From Butyrivibrio sp. VCD2006 (lineage in GTDB: Bacteria; Bacillota; Clostridia; Lachnospirales; Lachnospiraceae), in assembly GCF_000423925.1 (NCBI RefSeq), contig NZ_AUIX01000017.1, forward strand, positions 81,556 to 145,555: a DNA stretch of 64,000 nucleotides, written 5' to 3'. A program made the position numbers and the translations under genes. Shown piece after piece: positions 54,420 to 63,122 of this stretch. A model generated the notes under the pieces. That model was not told the DNA's origin. It was given only the letters and a program-made list of their open reading frames with translations, and ran no database searches. Numbering within the stretch: position 1 is the first letter of the stretch; every line of letters starts with the position of its first letter.

Positions 54420-55531
54420 AAGAATACAAGATTTTCACAATAAATCCGGGCTCTACCTCCACGAAGATAGCTCTTTTCAAGGGTGAGGAGTGCCTGTATA
54501 CACAGAATGTCTCCCATGATGCCGGTGAGCTGGCAAAATTCGAGACAATTAGCGATCAGCTTCCCTACAGAAGAAACATGATCATTGACCTTCTTAAAGA
54601 GGCAGGAATGACCATCGATGATGTGGACGTATTCGTAGGAAGAGGCGGCGGACTTTTCGCTATGGAAGGCGGCACCTATGAAGTGGATGACCTCATCCTT
54701 GAGCACGCGAGAACCATGGCTAACGGCGTTATCCATCCCGCAGCATTAGGACCGCAGCTCGCAGCTGAATTCGCATCAAAATATGGCGTGAAGGCCATGG
54801 TAGTAAATCCTCCGGATGTAGACGAGTACCAGGACCTTGCCAGAATGACAGGAATCAAGGGCGTATACCGCCTTGCACACCTTCATTCACTTAACTTGAA
54901 GGAGACCGCGATCCGTCACAGCAAGAACGTGCTTCACAAGAAGTACGAGGAAGCTAACTACATCGTATGTCATATCGGTGGCGGAATCTCCGTATCTGCG
55001 CACAGACAGGGAAAAATGGTCGACGGCTTTGATATCGTTGGCGGCGAGGGTCCCATGGCTCCCACACGTTGCGGCAGCATCTCCGTTGCGAACCTTCTTG
55101 ATTACATGAAGAAGAACAATCTTGGCGTTGCTGATGTTAAGCCCCTTATCACCAAGTCCGGTGGCTTTGTGAGCCACGCAGGCATATCAGATGCTATTGA
55201 ACTCACAAACCGCGCAGCAAACGGCGATAAGTACGCTGAGATGCTCTGGAACACCATGATTTACCAGATCGAAAAGTGCATCGGCTCCATGGCCGCTGTC
55301 CTCCACGGAAAGGTTGACGGAATCCTTCTCGGTGGCGGAATGGTTCACAACAAGGATCTCGTTGCACAGATCACTGAGACCTGCTCATTTATTGCACCTG
55401 TTTTTGCTTATCCCGGCGAGTTCGAGATGGAAGCAATGGCTGCCGGCGCTATCCGCGTCCTTGAGGGCGAGGAAGAGCTTAAGCACTACACAGGAAAGCC
55501 CTGCTTCACGGGATTTGATTTTGAAAAATAA
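54416..55531 (+). CDS. buk: Butyrate kinase-type acyl kinase
   Basis: A 371-residue ASKHA-fold kinase transferring phosphate between acyl phosphate and ADP. Motifs: ITINPGSTSTKIALFKGE (about 6-22), GRGGGLFAMEGGTYEV near 77, ICVHIGGGISVSAHRQG-type adenosine loop near 180, GGEGPMAPTRCGSI near 213 and GILLGGGMVHNKDL near 302. Length and the GRGG segment fit the butyrate kinase subgroup and not acetate kinase. With Ptb it can yield ATP from an acyl-CoA or run backward to activate an imported acid. A repeat cluster follows the stop. Confidence 0.88.
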   Translation: MKEYKIFTINPGSTSTKIALFKGEECLYTQNVSHDAGELAKFETISDQLPYRRNMIIDLLKEAGMTIDDVDVFVGRGGGLFAMEGGTYEVDDLILEHARTMANGVIHPAALGPQLAAEFASKYGVKAMVVNPPDVDEYQDLARMTGIKGVYRLAHLHSLNLKETAIRHSKNVLHKKYEEANYIVCHIGGGISVSAHRQGKMVDGFDIVGGEGPMAPTRCGSISVANLLDYMKKNNLGVADVKPLITKSGGFVSHAGISDAIELTNRAANGDKYAEMLWNTMIYQIEKCIGSMAAVLHGKVDGILLGGGMVHNKDLVAQITETCSFIAPVFAYPGEFEMEAMAAGAIRVLEGEEELKHYTGKPCFTGFDFEK

Positions 55532-55533
55532 TC

Positions 55534-55702
55534 AAAAGCCTTCCCCCCTCGGGGGTAAAAAAGATTTATCTAATGCCTTCCCCTTGGGGGCGATAGGAAA
55601 AGAATAATCAAAAGCCTTCCCCTTGGGGGCGATAGGAAAAGAATAATCAAAAGCCTTCTCCCTTTGGGAGAAGGTGTCAGCGAAGCTGACGGATGAGGGG
55701 CT
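55534..55702. repeat. Palindromic repeat cluster, copy 4, with 39-bp tandem duplication
   Basis: Three partial GCCTTCCCC(C/T)TTGGGGG-type hairpin starts are followed by a full unit ending TGTCAGCGAAGCTGACGG and ATGAGGGG. Within it a 39-bp unit beginning GCCTTCCCCTTGGGGGCGAT is present twice in perfect tandem (55575-55613, 55614-55652). The cluster separates Buk from the DUF1097 gene, without an evident terminator. Confidence 0.85.
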
Positions 55703-55715
55703 AAGAAAGGAACAC

Positions 55716-56222
55716 ATGAAAGAAAACACACTAAACAAACTCACCCTCGCACTGGGCATTGCACTCCTTCCCCCAATCTGGGCGGTTCTTTCCCCAATGG
55801 TTGGAATAACCACAGGAGCAGTTGCCCTGATATGCGCGGGACTCTATGTCGCAAACGGCAATAAAGCAAGCGATGCGCTCAAGATAACCCTGGGCTTTCT
55901 CTGCGGAGATATCTGGGCGGTTATCGCCATATTTGTTATGGAAAAGCTGAGCTTCAATCCGAATGCAGAGCTTTACTGCACACTTTTCGTGATGGGCGGC
56001 CTTGCCGTTCTCATAGGAGAGACCATTCCAAAGTTCATTTTTACACCGGCATGGCTCTGCGGCTGGGCAATCGGCCTGACGATAATGGGACCCATGGCAA
56101 TAGCTGATATCGGCACACTTCCGCTCCAGATCGGAGCTGCAATGATAGCAGGTGTTGTTTATGTGGGAATCGGTGTAGACGCTTTTCAGAAGCTGCTCAT
56201 CAAGGCTTTTTCAAAAAAGTGA
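55716..56222 (+). CDS. DUF1097-type membrane protein
   Basis: A 168-residue membrane protein of about five helices (LGIALLPPIWAVLSPMVGIT, WAVIAIFVMEKL and PAWLCGWAIGLTIMGP segments) resembling the DUF1097 family, function unsettled. AGAAAGGAAC precedes the start. The frame stays open upstream through the repeat core, but no ribosome site is there. It lies 15 bases before the OFA-type carrier, so they are probably co-expressed and may act together on export or uptake of the pathway's acid. Confidence 0.75.
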   Translation: MKENTLNKLTLALGIALLPPIWAVLSPMVGITTGAVALICAGLYVANGNKASDALKITLGFLCGDIWAVIAIFVMEKLSFNPNAELYCTLFVMGGLAVLIGETIPKFIFTPAWLCGWAIGLTIMGPMAIADIGTLPLQIGAAMIAGVVYVGIGVDAFQKLLIKAFSKK

Positions 56223-56237
56223 TTTAGGGGACTAATT

Positions 56238-57485
56238 ATGAATTTGACACAACGTAGATGGCTGGTGCTCGTTGCCAGCTGTCTTATCAATTTATGTATC
56301 GGAGCACTATACGCATGGAGCGTGTTCGCATCACCTATGGCGGCTCACATCTCCGAGGTTCAGGGCCTTACAGGAGACGGGGCAGTAACAGCAAGTAATC
56401 TTGCGATTGTTTTTTCCATAGCTAATGCTATCGGCCCCATCACCATGATCGGTGGCGGAAAGCTCGTAAGGACAATTGGCCCCAGAATGGTCATAATGCT
56501 TGGCGGAATCTGGTTTGGCATAGGCATGCTCATCTGCGGTTTTGCAACATCAGTGCCTGTCCTTATTTTCGGCTTTGGCATCTGCTGCGGACTTGCAGTG
56601 GGATTGACCTATGGCTGCACAGTCAGCAACACAGTTAAGTTTTTCCCTGATAAAAGAGGTCTCGTGGGCGGTATCGCTACGGCTTCCTACGGTCTTAGCT
56701 CAGTTCTGGTGCCGCTTATCGCAAATGCTATCATCTCTAAAATGGATGTGACCATGGCATTTAAGATTCTCGGTATCGCGATTGTGGTTGTTGTGGTTAT
56801 TGCATCATTTTTCATCCTGCCCTGTCCGGACGGCTTCGTACCGGATGGATATACGCCTGTATCAAGAGATGGAGGAAGTGCAGGAAAAGCGACATCCAAG
56901 GACTACACCTGGAGCGAGATGCTGAAAACCAAAGAATTCTATGTAATGATAGTTCTTATGTGCTGCGGAGCCTTCATGGGAATGATGATCATTTCCCAGG
57001 CATCACCGATAGCACAGAATCAGGTCCTTATGACTCCCCAGGCCGCAGCAGTAGTGGTTTCCGTACTTGCGTTATTTAATACCGGCGGAAGAATCTTAGG
57101 AGGCTTTATCTCTGACCTTATCGGACAGATAAACACCCTCACAATCCTGCTTTTATGCTCACTTGCCGGACTTTTCATGCTTATAATAACAGGTGATGGC
57201 AATGTGGCAACATTATATGCCGGAATATGCATAATCGGCATATGCTTTGGCGGATTCATGGGAATCTATCCCGGCTTCACCAATGAGAAATTCGGAGCAA
57301 AGTATTCAAGCATTAACTTCGGAATCATGTTCATTGGCTTCGCATTTTCAGGGTTCTTCGCACCCATCATGATCGGCAAAATCTTCACAGCCACAGGCAC
57401 CTACACAATGGCTTATATTGTTGCCATGGGCTTGTCTGTACTTGGAATTATTTTGACATTCGTATATCGAAGAATGAATAGATAA
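56238..57485 (+). CDS. Major facilitator carrier of the OFA (oxalate/formate antiporter) type
   Basis: A 415-residue carrier with twelve helices. The opening RRWLVLVASCLINLCIGALYAWSVF and the conserved GGGKLVRTIGPRMVIMLGG and KFFPDKRGLVGGI loops place it in the OxlT-like group of monocarboxylate or dicarboxylate carriers. Last gene of the operon. Likely brings in the substrate acid or releases the product of the Ptb/Buk route. A terminator follows. Confidence 0.88.
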   Translation: MNLTQRRWLVLVASCLINLCIGALYAWSVFASPMAAHISEVQGLTGDGAVTASNLAIVFSIANAIGPITMIGGGKLVRTIGPRMVIMLGGIWFGIGMLICGFATSVPVLIFGFGICCGLAVGLTYGCTVSNTVKFFPDKRGLVGGIATASYGLSSVLVPLIANAIISKMDVTMAFKILGIAIVVVVVIASFFILPCPDGFVPDGYTPVSRDGGSAGKATSKDYTWSEMLKTKEFYVMIVLMCCGAFMGMMIISQASPIAQNQVLMTPQAAAVVVSVLALFNTGGRILGGFISDLIGQINTLTILLLCSLAGLFMLIITGDGNVATLYAGICIIGICFGGFMGIYPGFTNEKFGAKYSSINFGIMFIGFAFSGFFAPIMIGKIFTATGTYTMAYIVAMGLSVLGIILTFVYRRMNR

Positions 57486-57501
57486 TAAGCTACAAAAACC
57501 G

Positions 57502-57529
57502 AAACCGCCTCCGAAGGAGACGGTTTTTT
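57502..57529. terminator. Terminator between carrier and M13 peptidase genes
   Basis: AAACCGCCTCC (57502-57512) pairs with GGAGACGGTTT (57516-57526), one mismatch, loop GAA, then more T. Confidence 0.88.
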
Positions 57530-57580
57530 AGGTTGCCAAAAATGTAAGCAGCTTAAAACACTAACAGAATGGCTGTGATC

Positions 57581-59560
57581 TTAAAATGCCGACAGTCTTT
57601 TGTTCTCGGGCACGTAGTAAGGGCTCTCGGGATCAATGTCATAGGTCTCGTAGAACTTGTCAAACTGGCCAAGAATGTAGTTTACCCTCTCTTTACCGGG
57701 AAGGTGGGTGTCTTTTACGGCGTCCTTAAGACCTTCAGGAGTGTAGTAGTAGGCGTTATTCCTCGCATAAGCTCTAAAGAATGCATCATAGTCCGCATTC
57801 TCCCTGGAGTCAAGGACGCGGAGGCAGCATTCTATTGCCATCAGGTCAGTGAATGCCTCATTGCACACAAGCTCTCCATCAAGAGTACAGCCTTCACCAA
57901 TGACCATTCCATCGAAAAAGTCCTTGATTTTATCTGTTTTCTCACAGTAGGCTTTAAATTCCTCATCAGTCATCCACGGCTCATAATAGCCCTCAAAATC
58001 GTACTTACTTCCATTCGGGTCATAGCCGTGCGATATCTCATGCGCAGTAGAAAAGCCGATGGTTCCCAGCGCTTCTTCAAATGACTGACCGCTACCAGAT
58101 GCCTCATCTCCATCATCCAATTCTCCTGACTGAATAACAATCGAGTTTCTCGTACCGAGGTAATACGAATTGGTTTGAAGCATGGTAAAACCATACAGCG
58201 AAAGCTCATCATTTTTATTATGCAGCTGCTTATTTAAAAAGGCATTGCGGCTGTTCCTCAAAGCTATGTAGTTATCCAGCGGATTGTCGGTCAGGGTCAC
58301 ATCTGAAAAATCGTCGTTATACGCGTTTTCAGCATAATAGTAGTTCTGACGTAAAACCTTGCGCTTTGCGAGCTCTTTGCCATGAACTGAGAGCCAGTCG
58401 GAATCTGAGATAATATCACGCATTTTTACGCGCACCTCTTCAAGCATAGCCTTGGCAACATCAACGGTTTTATCGCTTACATAACGACTGTTATATTCCT
58501 TTGTGATAATGTCCTCAGAAGCGCCAATCACCGACCAAAGAAGAGTATGTTCAAAGCTGTCTGTGGAATTTGGCGCATAGAAGAGATTATAAGTAGCATC
58601 GTTATCCTCTTTTACAAATTTTGAAAAGAAGACTGCTGCTGTTGCTATCTGCAAATCCTTGATTTTAAGCGCATTTTCAGAGGTGTAGAACGCATTTAAA
58701 AACTCCGGATAGCTTTCATATGAAATGAAATAAGGCCTTGTTCCAATGGCATCATCGCTCCTTAGAATATCAAAAATCGGAAAAGAAACATTCTGACTTT
58801 CAAGGTCCTCTTCATAGAAATACTTTGTTGAAGCATCTTCCGACAAGCTATCGATATAGTCTGCGATAATTCCGTTCATTTCAATTGAATTATTCACTAT
58901 TTCGTCAGCACGGGCCTCATCATAATCAAAGAAAAGAAGAATATCCTTTAATGCTGAGAGCTGCTCAGGAGACATTTCCTTATCAATTGATATGGTCATG
59001 GGATAAATATTACTGACTCCGCAGCCTTCATCATAAACAACCTCTTTTTCCATTCCGTAATTAAATGCGCCAAGATAGGGATCCTTAAAAACAGAATATA
59101 GATCGTCCATGGTATTTTTATTCTCAAAAATAGCCAGTTTTTCCTTAACGGCATCCTCTGCACCGGTGCTCTGCCAGTTTTCATCTATAAGCTGATCGTA
59201 GACACAGAGCGCTTTGTACAGGTCACTATCCTCGGGAAGCGAGGAGATGTCAGTGTTCTCAAAAATGTCAACAAGCCTCTCATCTATCAGCTTATTGCTG
59301 GCAAAATGCTCGGAGTAATCGTCACAACCAAGCTCTGTTGCCTTTTTTTCAGCGGTTTCGCGCCACTCGTCATTTACGAAAGCATCGAAATCCCAGATTT
59401 TTTCAGTAGTCTTGTCGCTGTCGGAATTTACAGCTGTAGAAGTGGCAGGTTCAGTTTCCCCTGCCTCCTTAGATGCGCAGCCGGTGCTCGCTGTAAGCAA
59501 AAAAGCGCAAAATAAAAGAGTGATCGCTTTTGTCAGCGCCACCTTGAATTGTTTTTTCAT
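57581..59560 (-). CDS. M13-family zinc metallopeptidase, lipoprotein
   Basis: A 659-residue neprilysin-type peptidase exported as a lipoprotein (lipobox TASTGC in the first 30 residues), cutting small peptides outside the cell. The zinc motif HEISH is at about 507-511 in STAHEISHGYD, and the second motif NEAFTDLMAIE near 567 supplies the third ligand and Asp. The N-terminal 450 residues are the usual helical substrate chamber. GGAGG gives best spacing to the ATG at 59560, and a TTG at 59566 was not used. It is transcribed convergently with the OFA carrier. Confidence 0.9.
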   Translation of the reverse strand: MKKQFKVALTKAITLLFCAFLLTASTGCASKEAGETEPATSTAVNSDSDKTTEKIWDFDAFVNDEWRETAEKKATELGCDDYSEHFASNKLIDERLVDIFENTDISSLPEDSDLYKALCVYDQLIDENWQSTGAEDAVKEKLAIFENKNTMDDLYSVFKDPYLGAFNYGMEKEVVYDEGCGVSNIYPMTISIDKEMSPEQLSALKDILLFFDYDEARADEIVNNSIEMNGIIADYIDSLSEDASTKYFYEEDLESQNVSFPIFDILRSDDAIGTRPYFISYESYPEFLNAFYTSENALKIKDLQIATAAVFFSKFVKEDNDATYNLFYAPNSTDSFEHTLLWSVIGASEDIITKEYNSRYVSDKTVDVAKAMLEEVRVKMRDIISDSDWLSVHGKELAKRKVLRQNYYYAENAYNDDFSDVTLTDNPLDNYIALRNSRNAFLNKQLHNKNDELSLYGFTMLQTNSYYLGTRNSIVIQSGELDDGDEASGSGQSFEEALGTIGFSTAHEISHGYDPNGSKYDFEGYYEPWMTDEEFKAYCEKTDKIKDFFDGMVIGEGCTLDGELVCNEAFTDLMAIECCLRVLDSRENADYDAFFRAYARNNAYYYTPEGLKDAVKDTHLPGKERVNYILGQFDKFYETYDIDPESPYYVPENKRLSAF

Positions 59561-59777
59561 ACCCAAAAACCTCCATCAAGCAAGTAATAATCTAGTCCCC
59601 CTTTAAGTATTATACCGCATTTAGAGGCGAACTGATAAATAAATCCATATGTTCAGGCGGGCACACTTGTTTATACATTTTTTACAAAATAATTTTACGC
59701 AATATGGTAAGCTTTATGTATCCTAAAACACCTAAAAACCGGCAATAAAGTATCCTAAATACTGAGGGGGATAGATT

Positions 59778-61415
59778 ATGAGCGGATTAGTGACCACAAT
59801 AGTAGCAGATAGCGCCAATCTTAAAGAGGGCATGGAGTTCATAGAAAATGGCCTTAAAAAATATAACGTTAAGGGAAAAGATAAGGCCAAAGCCATGCTT
59901 CTTTCTGAGGAGTATCTTGTTAAGATTATAAGAGGTACCCAAAATTCCGGAAATATTAGTATTGGTGTTAAAAAGTCTATTGGCAAGACTACAATTACCA
60001 TTATGGCTAAGGGGCAGAATATCATTCAGGAGGATACTCCGGAAGATATTATCGATTTCTATGGCGTTGAATCTGCGCCTAATGCAGAGGCAGTCATAAG
60101 AAACATGATAATAAATGCCAACCGCGATATTCTTCGAAGAAGCTACCGAAACAGCACCAACAAGGGTGTAATTACTGCGGGAGTTTCCAGCCAGAAGAAT
60201 CTTATCTATGTTCTTACCTCGATGGTTATGGCGGCAGTAATCTGTACCCTGATGCGTCTGATTCTTCCTGAAAACATAAACATGGCCGTTAATGACTATG
60301 TATTTGTAACAATTAAGACAATCTTTCTTAATGCACTTAAGGCTATTATAGCGCCGCTGATTTTCTTCTCGATTGCAGCATCGGTTTCCTCTACTACGGA
60401 TATTACTGAGATAGGAAAGCTTGGCGGAAAAGTAATATCGTTTTACGGAATGACAACACTTGCAGCAACGATCATAGCCTATTTTTCATTCAATCTGGTT
60501 AGCCCCGGTGTATTTAATGAGCTTGCATATCTTGTAAAAGGAACAGAAACTGCTACACAAGGTGAGATGGTAAGCATTCTGGACACTTTGATAGACATTG
60601 TTCCGGATAACTTTTTTGGAGCATTCGTTAATTCTGCGACTCTTCAGCTTATTTTCCTTGCTATCCTTATAGGCGGAGTAGTTCCGTTCATGGGTGAAAG
60701 AACAGAAAAGATTGCATCGTTTATCGCATCCGCCAATGAACTGTTTCTCAGGGGTGCTTCCGTGATAACAAAATGCCTGCCGATCGCGGTTTTTGCTTTC
60801 ATCGGATCAATGGTTCTGACCATGGACGTTAAGGTAATAAGTACTATGGTATCCCTGTTCATTAGCCTTTTACTCGGACTTGTGATAATGATGGTATTTT
60901 ACATGACGGTTGTCATGATTCTCACTAAAAGTAATCCCATCCGCTTCCTAAAAGAAGCAATCCCTGCATGGCTTAACGCTTTTGCGCTTTCTTCAAGTAG
61001 TGCTGCGATGGCATTCACAATGCAGACCTGTGATAAAAAGCTGAAAATCTCACCAAGATTGTATTCATTCTCAATCCCTCTTGGTGCCACAATAAATATG
61101 GACGGATTTGTAATAGTGCTCACAATATCCTTCCTGTTCCTGGCAAAAGTGTTTGGAGTGACGCTCTCGACAGGAGACATCTCCGCGCTGATCGTAACTA
61201 TTGTGCTCCTTTCCTTTGGTGCTCCCGGAATCCCCGGAGTCTCAACAATATGCATGTCAGTCCTTCTCATGCAGTTCAATGTGCCAATGGAGGCCCTTGC
61301 GCTTTTCATAGGAATCGATGCCATTACAGATCCTTTAAATACAGCAAACAACGTATTTGGCGATATTGTGGGAACCTACTGTATTGCTAAGAGAAACAAC
61401 ATGATGCAGGAGTAA
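59778..61415 (+). CDS. DAACS-type dicarboxylate/amino-acid symporter with ATPase-like N-terminal domain
   Basis: A 545-residue protein. From about 135 on is a glutamate/dicarboxylate:Na+ symporter: eight helices plus re-entrant loops, with ALSSSSAAMAF, the IPLGATINMDGFVIVL motif and SFGAPGIPGVSTICMSVLL. Residues 1 to about 115 form a soluble domain recalling half of a GHKL/anti-sigma-type ATPase fold (KAMLLSEEYLVKIIRGTQN, then ISIGVKKSIGKTTITIMAKG). A role as regulatory or cytosolic sensor domain is inferred. A GAGGGGG ribosome site fits the start. The fusion is the noteworthy point. Confidence 0.82.
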   Translation: MSGLVTTIVADSANLKEGMEFIENGLKKYNVKGKDKAKAMLLSEEYLVKIIRGTQNSGNISIGVKKSIGKTTITIMAKGQNIIQEDTPEDIIDFYGVESAPNAEAVIRNMIINANRDILRRSYRNSTNKGVITAGVSSQKNLIYVLTSMVMAAVICTLMRLILPENINMAVNDYVFVTIKTIFLNALKAIIAPLIFFSIAASVSSTTDITEIGKLGGKVISFYGMTTLAATIIAYFSFNLVSPGVFNELAYLVKGTETATQGEMVSILDTLIDIVPDNFFGAFVNSATLQLIFLAILIGGVVPFMGERTEKIASFIASANELFLRGASVITKCLPIAVFAFIGSMVLTMDVKVISTMVSLFISLLLGLVIMMVFYMTVVMILTKSNPIRFLKEAIPAWLNAFALSSSSAAMAFTMQTCDKKLKISPRLYSFSIPLGATINMDGFVIVLTISFLFLAKVFGVTLSTGDISALIVTIVLLSFGAPGIPGVSTICMSVLLMQFNVPMEALALFIGIDAITDPLNTANNVFGDIVGTYCIAKRNNMMQE

Positions 61416-61439
61416 AAGTGCTCTGTTATAATTTTGTAA

Positions 61440-61482
61440 ACATATGATGCAGGTGTCAAAAGTAAATTTTGATACCATATGT
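61440..61482. repeat. Inverted repeat upstream of phosphopantetheinyl transferase gene
   Basis: GGTGTCAAAA (61452-61461) pairs with TTTTGATACC (61467-61476), and outside it ACATAT (61440-61445) pairs with ATATGT (61477-61482). It lies 35 bases before the start codon and could be an operator or an RNA stem in the leader. No T-run follows on the plus strand. Confidence 0.5.
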
Positions 61483-61517
61483 AAAAAATGCAGAATTTTT
61501 TAGTTTAGCAGGGTGAA

Positions 61518-62168
61518 ATGGACAGAGTAGATATTTACATTTTGAATACTGATATTTTGGAGGGCGCTGTTGACAGGATTATTCCTGTCATAGCGCCTTA
61601 TTATGCAAATAAATACGAGAAGATGAAGGTCCATAGTGGAAAAATGCAGGAGCTGGGGGCAGGGTATCTGCTCTCGAAGGTCCTTGGAATAACCAGGGAT
61701 GAGCAGCTTTCATTTGGAGAACATGGGAAACCGTGTTTGAGCGGGCAATATGCTACAAGGGATATCCACGAGAATATCCCGTATTCCGGTGATTTTTCAG
61801 ATAAATGTCCGGAGTTCAGCCTTTCCCATGCTGACAATTATGTAATTCTTGCTGTGGCAAAAGAGCCTGTGGGAGTGGATATCGAGCGATGCGACAGACT
61901 CACACTGTCAGTGATAGAGCGGGTGCTTCCGCAGGAATACTTTGAGAAGCTTGAATCAATCCACACGAAACAGGAATGGGCAAAGGCCTGGACCTCTGTT
62001 GAGGCTGTTCTTAAGGCTGACGGAAGAGGCTTTTCCTTTGATCCGAGAGAAGATGCGTCATTCATGAACGGTTGGCATATAGAGAGCTTTCCAATGGAAG
62101 ACGACTTTATGGTCAGCTGTGCCTGCCGTGGGCCATTTAGCAAATACATTAAAATTGTTGATACATGA
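61518..62168 (+). CDS. 4'-phosphopantetheinyl transferase, Sfp-type
   Basis: A 216-residue Sfp-type enzyme that loads phosphopantetheine from CoA onto carrier proteins. The metal and substrate motifs are PVGVDIERCDRL (about 118-129) and WAKAWTSVEAVLKADGRGF (about 154-172), with the expected Asp, Glu, Trp, Glu and Lys. AGGGTG precedes the ATG. Being Sfp-type and not the short AcpS type, it may modify the acyl carrier protein at 53.1 kb or secondary-metabolite carriers elsewhere. That link is inference. Confidence 0.87.
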   Translation: MDRVDIYILNTDILEGAVDRIIPVIAPYYANKYEKMKVHSGKMQELGAGYLLSKVLGITRDEQLSFGEHGKPCLSGQYATRDIHENIPYSGDFSDKCPEFSLSHADNYVILAVAKEPVGVDIERCDRLTLSVIERVLPQEYFEKLESIHTKQEWAKAWTSVEAVLKADGRGFSFDPREDASFMNGWHIESFPMEDDFMVSCACRGPFSKYIKIVDT

Positions 62169-62220
62169 AAAGACCTTTTTCAGTCATTTGTGTCATTAAA
62201 GAGCATGTCAAAACAACGAC

Positions 62221-62244
62221 AGGGAGCTGCACATGCAGCTCCCT
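62221..62244. terminator. Perfect inverted repeat between convergent genes
   Basis: AGGGAGCTGCA (62221-62231) with TGCAGCTCCCT (62234-62244), essentially loopless. It lacks a proper T-run on both strands, so terminator function for the phosphopantetheinyl transferase or Rpn gene is only probable. Confidence 0.55.
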
Positions 62245-62300
62245 AAGTATTTCGTAACTAAGAAACAATCGCCTATAATCAGTAAATACTTCCCGGATTT

Positions 62301-63122
62301 TCAACTATTCTTCTCGGCCAAAAGTGCTTCTAGTTCAGCAATGCGTGCATCTTTTTCAGCAATAATCTTATTAGCCTCTGCCTTCGCTGCATCATAACCC
62401 TCCTCATAACCTTCGCTATGCACAGTTTTTAAATGAAGTTCTTCGTTATACTCTAATACACTCATTCTACACACCTCCGCTTTGTTCTTTCTGAGGAAAT
62501 CCGCTAAAACATCCTCTCTAATACACTCATCAATGGCTTTGTCAGCGGCTTCTTCGATAGACATGTTTTTGACGTATCGCCTGATCTTTCCAACAAAAAT
62601 GGAATAAGCCTTAAGTGTTTTGCAAGCATTCATGATCTCAGGATTGTGGTTTTCATTGACATTGATGACCGTCACTATAAGTTCCAGCTCCGGTGTCTCA
62701 ACCTCTTTTATAAAATGGTTCGATAGCTTCTCGTAAGATATATCCTCAAGTTTATCTGACCCATTATAAAAGACAACGAATCTTGGCACCGGTATCTTTA
62801 AATTTTTGCTTCCATACAGATCTTTTTGGACTACCATACCAGCTAAAAGATCTGATACGTAGTACAAAAATCGTAGGGACATATTTCCACATTTTGTAGA
62901 TTGATGCTCATACAAATTGAGCTCAAATCGGAAGACAAAAGAAACATCATTTTTCATGTTTAGGAAAACCCCTTCCTCAAGGGTGTTGATTTCTAAGTCC
63001 TCTGCGTTGTCGTAATGTGTCCCGTTTACTGCGTTGTACAGGGATAGCAGTTCTTCCTTGCTGTTAAAAAGCATCCTGAAAACAGAATCCTTGTACTTTG
63101 TGTTAATGGTTACTTCTTTCAT
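62301..63122 (-). CDS. Rpn-family recombination-promoting nuclease/putative transposase
   Basis: A 273-residue protein of the Rpn (PD-(D/E)XK) family, DNA endonucleases that promote RecA-independent recombination in E. coli. The N-terminal KYKDSVFRMLFNSKEELLSLYNAVNG, then VSFVFRFELNLYEHQSTKC-type core with the acidic/Gln residues, are typical. The tail (about 235-270, AKAEANKIIAEKDARIAELEALL) is a coiled coil. AAGGAG precedes the start. Such genes are abundant in Lachnospiraceae, often as stand-alone copies, as here. Confidence 0.84.
   Translation of the reverse strand: MKEVTINTKYKDSVFRMLFNSKEELLSLYNAVNGTHYDNAEDLEINTLEEGVFLNMKNDVSFVFRFELNLYEHQSTKCGNMSLRFLYYVSDLLAGMVVQKDLYGSKNLKIPVPRFVVFYNGSDKLEDISYEKLSNHFIKEVETPELELIVTVINVNENHNPEIMNACKTLKAYSIFVGKIRRYVKNMSIEEAADKAIDECIREDVLADFLRKNKAEVCRMSVLEYNEELHLKTVHSEGYEEGYDAAKAEANKIIAEKDARIAELEALLAEKNS

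Noticed and set aside
55575..55652. Tandem 39-bp repeats as a CRISPR array
   Set aside because: There are only two perfect head-to-tail units with no spacers and no cas genes. They belong to the palindromic repeat family.
46952..57485. Operon as an ordinary butyrate synthesis cluster
   Set aside because: Ptb and Buk are present, but crotonase, hydroxybutyryl-CoA dehydrogenase, butyryl-CoA dehydrogenase and Etf genes are missing and the thiolase is of the DUF35-dependent type.
62301..63122. Rpn-family gene as an active insertion sequence
   Set aside because: No terminal inverted repeats or target duplications are visible around it, and the family is now viewed as nucleases and not classical transposases.
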